Source of the DNA: Symbiodinium natans
Lineage: Eukaryota > Sar > Dinophyceae > Suessiales > Symbiodiniaceae
Assembly (NCBI GenBank): GCA_905221605.1
Contig: CAJNDS010002090.1
Span: 528,664-592,663, forward strand
Direction: 5' to 3'
Length of the DNA: 64,000 bases
Position numbers and translations under genes: made by a program. Positions 55,400 through 64,000 of this stretch are shown here, one piece after another (the stretch's first letter is position 1; each line of letters begins with the position of its first letter). The notes below the pieces were generated by a model, which worked only from the letters and a program-made list of their open reading frames with translations, was not told where the DNA came from and made no database searches.

Positions 55400-57996
55400 C
55401 AATGCCCAGCGCCAAAGGCTTTGGCCTTCGGGGCTTCGGGGTTCCACTGGGATATTTGGGGACATGGACTTTGATGCAGCTTGGCCCCACCCTGTGGCTC
55501 AGGCCCAAGCAGAGTCCACGTCTGAAGCCAATGCCTGGCGCGGCTTCACAAAGGTGCCAGCATAGCCAGTCGTCGGAGTAGTGGATGGGCTTGTATAGGT
55601 GTATGATGGCTTGTGGGTTTCAGCGTGTTGTCGGCGATTGGGGATTTAAGATCTTCAGCACAACAAGGTGCAGGCCCACTCTAAATCATAGCTCGACCCC
55701 AAACCTAGCAGTGCAATTAAGTCTGAAACGGGCCTCCAGCAGATTGTGCGCAGGCATCACGGCCAGCCTGCACCAGGTTCAAGGTTATACCGTCCACATG
55801 GGCAGGATGGTGTTCTGCCAACGATTCCCAAAAAAGGACTTACTTGCAACTTTGGGTCCGAAGCTGAGGAGCTGGGCTTTGGTGATCGTACACAGAACTG
55901 GGTGCGATCGGTTCGGGACTACAAGTGCAAGCTGCTTTGGTTGAAAACAGGCTGCCCGGTAGGGTCTGGGTGCACATCTGCTTGGGCGCAGGCATGTCGA
56001 GTGACCTTGTCAGTCAAATGCATACTGCTACATGTTGTAGCGCAAGAAACCTTCCACTCTGTCGATGCAGCACCCAAGTATGTCAAAACAGGAAGTGAGA
56101 GAAGTCGAAGTCCTGACAAAATTTAGGCGACCCTTTCTCGCGCCAACGAACCGTTACCCCCTCATGCCCTCACCCTTTTTGAAGCAGCCCTCACCCAAAC
56201 CTCCCCAAACCCTGGTCCTGCACATCCCTGCACATCCCAGGAGCCCTGAAGGCGCAACGACCTCTGGGCAGCTTGGAAGCTGATGGAGAGATCCCACAGC
56301 ACCTCGTCAGCTGCGACAGCCAGAAAGCAATTGCTCAAATTCTCGGCAAAAATGGAATGTGGGATCGCTACGTGTAGTAGCCGTAGGCTCCGACACCAGG
56401 TTGTTGGGGGTTGGCGACAGAGGGCAGGCGTGCCAGAGCCATACTAGCATTTCATGATACCGACTCCGACACCACACTGTAGTCCGCGCGTGGGGCGCTT
56501 TCATGACCCGCTGCCCGAAAGGGGGAATTAGGTTCTCTTGCCATCTGCCAAGCCAACATTTCAGGATGACAGGCGACACAGCACAAAGGGGCGATATGAC
56601 AGTTCGAACGGCAAGGCGGGCATACTTCAGAAAGCATCACAAGCAGCTTTCGCCAACGGTGGGAAGCGCTACTTCTTGGCCAGGGCTTCAACTTCAATCA
56701 TACATAGGCCCTCTACACACCCCAATCAGTGGTACCTTCTAGATAGACAACCAGATATGGAGAACCTTAAGAGGGGCAAGGAGTAGAGTTTAGGGTTTTA
56801 GGGGCCCTTCCGTTGGAGATTGTGAAGGACTCGTGGCTTGAGGCAGTGTGGGCTCTTAGCCAGGAGAGCTGAGATTCGGCAATGCTGCAAGTGATCTAGC
56901 TGATTGGCTCCCGCAGTGAAGATGCAAAAAATGGGGCCCTTCCGCCGTGGAGCGATGCACAGTGGCACTTAACATGCACAGTTCAGACTTGCCCGCCCAA
57001 GCTTGTTATTCACACGCAGCGGTCATGATAAAGCGCATGGGGGTAACCGGCGAGTCGGGATACTGCGCGAGAACCGGATGCACCGAGTCAGAAAAAATCA
57101 GCCAACAAGCCTGAGCACGAGTCAGAAAAAATCAGCAGTGCAAGTCAGAAACAACAGGAAAGCAGGAATTGAGCTTGGACATCCAAAGCCCTGAACCTTT
57201 CAAGTCCTGAAATCCTGAACGCACCTCGCAGCCCAAGCCCCTACAACCTTGGAGTCATGAACCCGAAAACCCTTTCTACCTGTATGACCCACAAACCTCA
57301 TAAGCCCCAGAACCCTTTGTAAGCAGGAGCGCATGATGTAGGTTACAAAACCCCGAAACATGTAAGGCCCAACCCTAAGACTCTAACACCCTAGCCCTAA
57401 ACCCTAACCCTAGCACATCCGAGATCATTGGCTTTCAGGACTTCCTGGAAGTTGATCTCGCTGGGGCCCTAAACCCTAAAACCCTAACCATATAGATTCC
57501 TAAACCTTAGCACATCCGATGACATGAGCTTGCAAAGACTTCCGGCTTTTCTCTGGTAGGGTCTTTCTGTTTTCGACTTGGGTCAGAGGCGTTTCTGACT
57601 CATGGCTTTCTTGTACGAAGGAAAGCTCGTCCTGACTTGACAGTCACTCGCGTGAAAATGTATGCTACCGAGCTCGCAGTTCGAGCCTTCCACCCTAAGC
57701 CCTTTTATCGCAGACCCAATCTAGCCCACACCCTTTTTGACAAAAAATCGCAACCACACTGCAACCACCATGGCGGGGGGGGGGGGGGCTCGCAACCTGA
57801 TCACCTATCGCCATATATAGCCATACTCCCCTGCAAGCACTCTGCAACACCTACTGTATGATGTCTTTCCATCGGCTCGTGGCTTTGGGAGATAGACATT
57901 CTGGTGGCCGCGCAGCATTCCAGCCACACAAACTGACAAAGCCCCAAACTCTGAAAACATAAATCTGAACCGCAATGAGCTGCCAAGCCCCAACTG
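55400..57996. other. Stretch with telomere-like repeats, no supportable gene
   Basis: Frames at 55585-56126 and 56307-56786 are open on both strands. From 57180 the DNA is rich in CCCTGAA, CCCTAAA and AAGCCCC, grading into the repeat at 57375-57545. A G run of 15 lies at 57774-57788. Confidence 0.5.
57375..57545 (+). repeat. Telomere-like run with duplicated flank
   Basis: CCCTAAACCCTAACCCTAGC then ACATCCGAGATCATTGGCTT is followed about 110 bases later by CCCTAAACCCTAAAACCCTA and TTAGCACATCCGATGACATG. The telomere-like run and its neighbour GCACATCCGA...CTTnCA.GACTTCC are duplicated together. Confidence 0.7.
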
Positions 57997-58254
57997 ATGC
58001 AGCATCTTGAGCGCATCACCCCTTTCCCACAGGCAAGGGTGCGCCTTGTCGAAGCGATTCCGCAGATCCTCATTCTTACTTTAGAACGCCCACGTTTCGA
58101 GTCGCACTGGGTAAGGCCGCATGTTTTGCTACAACAGGAGGACCATTCCAGCATTCGCCAGCAAGCCTTTCCGTTTCTAAGGGGTTACCGTCCAAGACTT
58201 TATGTTCAAGGGCGCGCCAGAATCCCAGCCCGTCAACACAAAACCCTTACATAA
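57997..58254 (+). CDS. Possible 85-residue ORF, unknown
   Basis: ATG-started frame: MQHLERITPFPQARVRLVEA then IPQILILTLERPRFESHWVR, basic with a hydrophobic centre. The opposite strand is open too. Confidence 0.24.
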   Translation: MQHLERITPFPQARVRLVEAIPQILILTLERPRFESHWVRPHVLLQQEDHSSIRQQAFPFLRGYRPRLYVQGRARIPARQHKTLT

Positions 58255-58573
58255 CTCGGAAATTCACGAACCCTCAAACCCCAGCATCTTCATTTTGGGG
58301 CGGTTAAGTTCTGCAGCACTATGACAGGCAGCCACAAGGGAAAGGAGGAATGAGATGGTTCTGCTTCTCCTCGAGACCAACCGCTTATAAGATTTTGGTG
58401 ACGATTCCAATCCGCGATCCAAAGCCCTTGGATATGTCAGGCCCCTCTGTTCCCAAACACAACCTCCAAGATTCCGGCAGCTAATGTCAGAAGTAGCTTA
58501 TTCAACATTGAAGAATTGGCTTAAGCTTCTTGATGCTTGATAAGGGATTCAATGAGCCAAGCAGTTCCTAGAA

Positions 58574-58765
58574 GTGGATTTGACTCTCAGTACCTGCATA
58601 AAAACCCAACCTCGAAATAGTCATATCGGAAATGCGGAGTTGCGTTCGATGTTACTGGTAGCAACTTCAACACTTTCCGGAGATGCAAAAGCCAAAAAAA
58701 TGCGGCCATCAGAACGTGAGGACTTTGAACTGGAAAACAACCTGTTCATTCGAGGAGGAAATTAA
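58574..58765 (+). CDS. Possible 63-residue ORF, unknown
   Basis: ATG-started frame: MDLTLSTCIKTQPRNSHIGN then AELRSMLLVATSTLSGDAKA and a charged end. No other support. Confidence 0.28.
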   Translation: MDLTLSTCIKTQPRNSHIGNAELRSMLLVATSTLSGDAKAKKMRPSEREDFELENNLFIRGGN

Positions 58766-59097
58766 ATAAACGCCTATAGGGCCCATACATTTCATTTGGT
58801 TCAGATATGGTTATGCCGGTTTCTTGTATGGGATATCCATGGAGATCCTGTTCCTGGGCAAGCGTTGCTAAAGCTGGGGTATGGACAGCGCCAACACACT
58901 TGAAGTGCTGTGTCCCCCCTTCCCCCCCCGGGGTGGTATCCACCCCCACAACTCTATGTCGATGCAGCAGGCACCTGAATTCCTCAGCAGGCTTGTGGGG
59001 CCCAAGACGCTTGAGGCACCCGGAGTGTTTAGGGAGATCCTTTTTGAAAGATTCTTCCGTAGCCCTGTCCTTTCAAAGGTTGCTGCTGCACTTCCAG

Positions 59098-59405
59098 GCG
59101 TGGGTTGGTAACCCGTGCCAAGTCTGGCCCTGTCACTTGACAACAGCTTGAACGTGCGGTGTCCCTTCCCAGCTTTGGCCACAACTTGGTTGAACTTCCC
59201 TTTTGGCTGCAACTTCGGGCTGGTGACCCGCTCCCCTTTTGGCGACCACTTGGTTGAACTTCCTGCTGCGGGTTGGTGGCCAGCGCCCCCCTTTGGCTAC
59301 GACTTGGTTGAACTTCCTGCGCCACAAACTGGTTGAACTTCCCGGTGCGGGTTGGTGACCCATGTGACCCGCGCCTTTTTTGGCTTCAACTTGGTTGGAC
59401 TGCTG
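59098..59405 (+). repeat. Minisatellite, unit CTTGGTTGAACTTCC...GGGTTGGTGACC
   Basis: CTTGGTTGAACTTCC (or close variants) starts at 59184, 59249, 59303, 59329 and 59390, with CGGGTTGGTGACCC and CCTTTTGGC segments between, so full units are about 54-65 bases and one is truncated. On the minus strand two frames carry the repeat as peptides of the form KFNQVVAKRGAGHQP and REVQPS. Whether these are translated is unknown. Confidence 0.85.
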
Positions 59406-59768
59406 TTGTGTCAAGCTTTTCAAGAGACTAAGCAGGGTACAGGCAGGCCCCTTCTCGTCGAAGCAAGAGGCTTTGCAGCTTACCTGCCAACAACCACCTC
59501 TCGGAAGGAGGGGGAGAAATTCAGCCGCTAGGTTTGTGCAACCGCCAACTTCTGCGCTGCTGCCGAGATTCATTGTTCACCTGTTCCAACCTTCGTGATG
59601 CTTGATCGAGACTTGCATCATCTCTCAGAAACTAAATAGTTGAACGAAACGCAAGGCGAAACTCAAAAAGCCAAAAAGCCTTCCAGTGAAGCTTTCTCGA
59701 GCTCTTGCACTTCTGGCAACTTGCTGAAAGGCAGCTGTCTGTCGAGTTTCTGCTGATCCTCGTCGGTA

Positions 59769-60122
59769 TCAGGGGTCCACTCGCCTGAGGTTTGTCGCAG
59801 CTCGAGGGCTAAGAGCCGCGAAACCTGAAGCCACAATCCTCCAACTTAAGAGATCTGGGTCTAGGCAGCAAGTCCGTTCTAATTGGCCTACTTCAAGCCA
59901 CCAACCCTCAGCAAAACCGCGGGCCAGACACTTGTTGAGCATGTCGAATAGGGGTGTGAGAAGAAGTGCAACATGAGCTTTTGAGGTTCGGGATGTTTCG
60001 GGATTTTGATCCCAAATCCCGAGGACCCTGGTTGGCCTAAGGGCACCGGGCGATGATAGGTGCGGTTTGACAGGCCTGCGGGAAGAGCCAACCTGAACTT
60101 CCCCGCACACCTCGTGCACCAA
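59769..60122 (-). CDS. Possible ORF or exons, minus strand
   Basis: A 117-codon frame whose centre reads VALLLTPLFDMLNKCLARGF then AEGWWLEVGQLERTCCLDPD, partly membrane-like. A GTAGGC donor after GGCTTGAA could end an exon near 59893. No family is recognised. Confidence 0.3.
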   Translation of the reverse strand: MVHEVCGEVQVGSSRRPVKPHLSSPGALRPTRVLGIWDQNPETSRTSKAHVALLLTPLFDMLNKCLARGFAEGWWLEVGQLERTCCLDPDLLSWRIVASGFAALSPRAATNLRRVDP

Positions 60123-60953
60123 GCCTACGTCAACCCCTTAAGTCTGAAGCGGGCGTTTCTCCGCCCAGGGGCTTGAATGTGCATTCTTGACAAGAACTGG
60201 CACCAGATCGGCCTGGCCAGGGGTTGTGGTTGGAGGGTTCAGTTGAGAGGTACCACAATCAGACTAGCGTGGCGATGCATTGTTGTCACAGCTTGTGGGA
60301 TGCTGGAGGTGGCGCTCCTGCTTGGCAGCAGCTGGGCCTAGAAAAACGAGGCGCCTAGCTCTGTCAGCTGGTGGTTGTGAACAATGTTGGGGCTGGTGAC
60401 CGATGCGGGCCAGCCAATGGCAGTGGGGCCATCCAGCACAGGATATCATCCGTATGTCGGGCCCGCTCACGGCAGTGGGGCCAACTCATGATGGCGGCCT
60501 GCCTGGGGCCGTGTGCGGCGAAGTGTCAGCAGGCGAGCCGGAATGACGGTTCATTGAGACAGCTTCGAGAAACGGACTGTGCTGAAACGCTTGGCAGGTA
60601 GAGGTGCCAGGCGGGGCACCGTGCTGGACAGAACGGACGCTCCAATCACCAGAAACGCCGTTGCAATCGCGAGCACGCATGTAACGCATCAGGGGGGCAT
60701 GTGGATTCAACAAGCAGCTGGCATTTCCGAGCGGCAAAGACGTCTCAGCATGTCAATACCTGCTGTCCTGTACGTCTGCTCGGCTAAGTGCGCCCATGTG
60801 CACGGTTCTGTCCTCAAAATCCCTCCTCAGGTAAACTACAACTAGGTGAGGGTCCCTGGGCACGGGTCATGAGAATTGTAAGAGCATGAACGGGTCTACT
60901 GCTACTATGTTTTAAGTTCGATGTACTGATCAAGGAGTGATCTTCAGCCTTTT

Positions 60954-61271
60954 TTAAGCAACAGACTTTGGAGGCTGCCGGCAAACATGCAACTTCTCAG
61001 AAGTCACATCGCGCAATCTGCCTATACAACGCTTGGGACAAGAAAACCGCAGCTGCTTAAAAAGCCTATTTAGACTCAGCAATTCCCAGGAAAAGGCATC
61101 AAGTTGAATACCCTGCTGCGCCTTCATCGAAGATGGCAAGCTGTAGCCCACCTTGTACCGATGTGGCGAACGGCATTCACTTCTCATACTCCACAGCATG
61201 ACATGCTGTTGGAGAAGTGCTGGCCCTGCACTGGGCCCTTTCTGACAAACCGATAAAGCTCTCGTGCTCAA
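60954..61271 (-). CDS. Possible 105-residue ORF, unknown
   Basis: Frame reading MKAQQGIQLDAFSWELLSLN then RLFKQLRFSCPKRCIGRLRD, basic and helical. It follows minus-strand exons at 61326-61599 and might extend that gene or be chance. Confidence 0.3.
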   Translation of the reverse strand: MSTRALSVCQKGPSAGPALLQQHVMLWSMRSECRSPHRYKVGYSLPSSMKAQQGIQLDAFSWELLSLNRLFKQLRFSCPKRCIGRLRDVTSEKLHVCRQPPKSVA

Positions 61272-61325
61272 TCAAGGAATCAAGGAATCTCTTCGGAGGT
61301 ATGCCAGTAGTCCATGTCATTCAGA

Positions 61326-61599
61326 TCAACGCAAGGCACATTGCTTTGCAGCTGGGCTGCCTGCTACGATGGAAAAGATGTGGCCATTAGCCGATTTGCC
61401 AAACACAATGATGTGAGTTTCGCATATGCTGCTGTGTGGGTGCTGGTGCCGGAGGAGGGGGTAGGCGGTGGTCTCACCGCAGCGTGGCAAACACGGAGAT
61501 GGACAAGCAGAGTCTCACCTTCATTTCTCTGATCTGGTCCTCGACATTCGACACTGCCTTCCGCATGTCCTCGGCAAAGAAATCCAAGAATGGTTGCGG
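61326..61599 (-). CDS. Exons of an unrecognised minus-strand gene
   Basis: Exon 61599-61519 has TTTTGCAG|CCG and ATGAAG|GTGAGA borders, both strong, and reads PQPFLDFFAEDMRKAVSNVE then DQIREMK, an amphipathic helix. The downstream block from about 61421 to TGA at 61326 reads ETHIIVFGKSANGHIFSIVA then GSPAAKQCALR, with a G-K-S turn reminiscent of a nucleotide loop but without the full consensus. The exact acceptor of the second block is unresolved. The plus strand over the second block also reads coherently (ACYDGKDVAISRFAKHND before GTGAGT), so the strand of that block is less certain than that of the first. No family is recognised. Confidence 0.5.
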
Positions 61600-62034
61600 C
61601 TGCAAAACTAGGCTGGCGACAAGAGGCCTATAGAAGGACAGAAACCAAAAGCTCAGTAGCCGTCTTCACGGAATCCAAGCAGCAAAAACGGCTACGCCCC
61701 AAGCCAAACATCTCCTCACAACCGTCATAACCCCAAGCGTAGAACACAGGGTGCCAGCCGTCCTTGCAGCAACAAGCCCCAAGCCCTGTAGTTCAAGCAG
61801 GGACACTGTCGCAAGCGTTGCTGTGTGGCACCAAGAGTACGGTGGCCCTACATGAACCACAACATGGCCAAAACTGGAGAGCTGTTCTGGGTCCAAGCCG
61901 CAGTGATTGAGAAAAGGATGACCTGGTTCATCTGCCTGGAGGGACCCCGAAACCCAAGGCCAACACCCACTGGAGGCACCACGTCTTCTCGGCAGCTGCC
62001 ACTGACTACCTCCTTCAGTGCCTCGCACTAAAAA

Positions 62035-62196
62035 TTACCAGTATAAGTCTACTGATCTCCGCGCGCAAGCAGCGGGAGCTTGCAACGTGCTTGTTGTCGC
62101 TTCCTGTTTGCCGTGTTTTCCGCAAAAGTGCCACAGTACCACTAGGGGAATTGCGGATATAACAAGGCCAAACACATTGAAGGCCCAAGCTGCGGG
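62035..62196 (-). CDS. Membrane-anchored C-terminal exon
   Basis: GCTTTTCAG| acceptor then 53 codons to TAA: PAAWAFNVFGLVISAIPLVV then LWHFCGKHGKQEATTSTLQA and a polar end. One hydrophobic span of about 20 residues is followed by basic residues, as in a type I or tail-region membrane segment. It is about 0.15-0.2 kb downstream of an EF-hand-like exon on the same strand and may be the same gene. Confidence 0.5.
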   Translation of the reverse strand, partial: PAAWAFNVFGLVISAIPLVVLWHFCGKHGKQEATTSTLQAPAACARRSVDLYW

Positions 62197-62344
62197 CTGA
62201 AAAGCACTAACTTTTGACGAGGGCCGAGGGGATGTATGGAGCCTAAGCGGGTTTAAAAGTGTTAGCAATTTAAACATGTTCGGGGATTAGAGGGTTGCAT
62301 GTACTTCCGCTACTCTGTTTAACTTTGAGCCTAAGGCGGTAAGA

Positions 62345-62427
62345 ATGACAAGAGACTGTTGGGCCAAGCTGCGTCCGCAGTCGTGCCAAGGTGTTTACAA
62401 AGCCTTCATATGACACCTCGCCATCGC
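62345..62427 (-). CDS. EF-hand-like exon
   Basis: After CATGGCCAG|G the minus strand reads GDGEVSYEGFVNTLARLRTQ, matching positions 4-13 of an EF-hand calcium loop and the exiting helix (D-G-x-V-S-Y-E-x-F). The acidic position 12 is Gly here, which would weaken calcium binding. The first loop residues must come from the previous exon. The 3' border is uncertain; a GTCATT donor is possible. EF-hand proteins are common in protists; partner and role are unknown. Confidence 0.55.
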
Positions 62428-62794
62428 CTGGCCATGATCTTTTCGTGCTGCCAACAGCATGGGGACTCTTCATCATGTAATTTTCAGGGTTTGGATTAAG
62501 TTTGGATGCTCGGGTATCCAGATGTCGGGACGACATCACTGTGTGGACATGTTCAGGTCGGCATTGCCAACGATGTGAAGGAGTCCATTTTTGCTGTCTC
62601 CTGTTTCCCTGGACTCAGAGAGGCGCTAGCGGATGCGAGGCGCTAGCGGATGCTACCTCAGGCCCTTCTTGCACTACCCTATGGGCTTTCAGGGCTTGAC
62701 ACCGAAGACTTGTGGGTTCTTTGCGTTTCAGCGTTTTAGCATGTTGGGGCTTCAACGGCAAGGTCTTTTGGAAAACTACCAGCACGACAAGAAG

Positions 62795-62865
62795 GACCCC
62801 CAACCCCGGCGCATATGTTTGCCTCGGAGATCCAATACATCAAAGAGCAGCTCTACATCCTCGGG
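62795..62865 (+). CDS. Possible exon, plus strand
   Basis: CAAGAAG|GA and CTCGGG|GTAAAC bound 23 codons reading PPTPAHMFASEIQYIKEQLY then ILG. Strong donor and G/C third bases. A second plus frame of 82 codons overlaps it. Confidence 0.4.
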
Positions 62866-63104
62866 GTAAACGCCTTGGTCAATTGCTAGGGCTGGGCTTC
62901 CTTGCTCTGTTTGTTGGGGGGTGTTGTGCCCGGCTCCGGAGGCAATGCGAGGCTCTGTAGCTTGCTTGAACCTGACTGGTGTTTGTGTTGGAGCTGGTGG
63001 TTCTTGAATGCCAACTCAAAGATCCCAGCCCAAACTTCAGGAAACCCTTGAACTTCCTTTAAGCCGATGGTTTGCGGCTTAATGTGGGACCTGCTTTAAT
63101 GTGG

Positions 63105-63118
63105 GGCCCCCCCCCCCC
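63105..63118 (+). repeat. Poly-C run
   Basis: Fourteen consecutive C within a GC-rich segment containing several GACTTTAAAGCGGACCCC-like repeats (63276-63350). Confidence 0.7.
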
Positions 63119-63862
63119 TGAACAGTCGGGGCGTGGATTGGGTCCTGATTACACGGCCCCGGGGGCTTATATGATTTTAATAGGGTGGAGTTTAGATATG
63201 TTTAAAAGGGGCAGCAATGCCCGGTTATCTTTTCTAAAGGCGCGCCACGTGGAATTTTCTTACGGCGCCCGGACGGTTTGACTTTAAAGCGGACCCCTCA
63301 AACAGTGAGGGGGTCCTGAATAATTCGCCAAATTGACTTTAAAGCGACCCCCCCTAATAAAGCAGGTCCAACATTACAGTCTTAGATGATCGTAGAGCTC
63401 AACATAGATTCACAGAACAGAAGTTACAGTTTCAAGGTTCAGGCGAGAAGCCCATTGTCAGCACGGCAGCTGCGAACCTTTGCTTAGCCACAGGACAATC
63501 GACTCACATCTGGCAAGCAATTGGCGTTTCCAGTAATGCTTTTAGTCTATGACCCTTTCGGACTAGACATATTTGGAACTGCCCTGGCCGTCGGGTCAAG
63601 CTGAGAACGAGGGTGTCCAATGAAGACGTTTTGGGTTCTGGGGCAAGGCGTTTTGGGGTAAGGCGGGCGGGTGTTCGGCTGTTTTGGGCGAATCGGTCGA
63701 AACACGCCCCCATTCAACCACCCGTTGCGCCTTAACAACATGCAGGTACCCGAAAAAGCCCCAACATCCCCCATGAACCGAGTGCCTATAAACTGGCCTC
63801 AAGCATCCTCAAGCTGCAGCCTCGAACACGCCAACCCTTTCGGCTGCTTCCCCCATCTCACC

Positions 63863-64000
63863 ATGCGCGGCAGTACTCAATCAAAAGCGGATGCCACTAG
63901 AACCACTAGAGTGGAGCTTCTAGCCAACAAGGATGCAAAGCCCAAACGTCTGACAAGCGATGATGTTGTTCGAAAGAGACTGGGGCCTGTGCAGACGTCT
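63863..64000 (+). CDS. Partial CDS running off the right edge
   Basis: ATG at 63863 opens MRGSTQSKADATRTTRVELL then ANKDAKPKRLTSDDVVRKRL and is still open at the last base. The frame also continues upstream to about 63812 (SLEHANPFGCFPHLT), so the ATG may be internal to an exon that begins after GCTGCAG|. The peptide is basic and polar, typical of a disordered N-terminus. No domain is visible in the part shown. Confidence 0.52.
   Translation, partial: MRGSTQSKADATRTTRVELLANKDAKPKRLTSDDVVRKRLGPVQTS

Overview
The window looks like a gene-sparse, intron-rich nuclear segment of a microbial eukaryote, most probably a dinoflagellate or a close relative. It contains no bacterial operons, tRNA or rRNA. 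Recognisable proteins appear only as short exons of about 40-270 bases separated by long introns. The introns inferred by joining conserved protein motifs often need GC or GA donors and an AG|G acceptor, a habit of dinoflagellate genes. Short TTTAGGG-type telomere-like runs and many micro- and minisatellites fit the same picture. The assignment is inference.

Four protein families can be named with reasonable support. A stathmin-like coiled-coil protein lies in one exon (minus, 1373-2062). A serine O-acetyltransferase N-terminal exon is on the plus strand (12549-12721, tentative). A kinesin motor gene is spread over at least eleven exons on the minus strand (21347-27798), where P-loop, loop, QIYxE, neck and VPYRD motifs appear in the right order. 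An ankyrin-repeat gene lies on the minus strand (40145-42114). An EF-hand-like exon (minus, about 62345-62427) and a small two-exon gene (minus, 33346-33800) follow. The other CDS entries are exon-sized open stretches with good splice consensus but no recognised family. In this base composition several frames often look protein-like, so their confidence is kept low.

Layout: 1-2.1 kb holds minus-strand exons and the stathmin-like gene. From 3.98 to 11.4 kb, two tracts of alternating TG/CG of about 0.6-0.9 kb each sit between a plus-strand exon on the left and a minus-strand exon on the right. From 12.3 to 17.3 kb come the acetyltransferase exon, a satellite cluster and a decayed open frame. 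The kinesin gene fills 21.3-27.8 kb, with a plus-strand coding segment nested in its largest intron. From 28.7 to 39.6 kb there are scattered exons, mostly on the minus strand. The ankyrin gene is at 40.1-42.1 kb. From 43 to 64 kb there are further isolated exons, more satellite copies, telomere-like runs, a 59.2 kb minisatellite, and an open plus-strand CDS running off the right edge.

Most supportable genes are on the minus strand. Nothing links them into a pathway.
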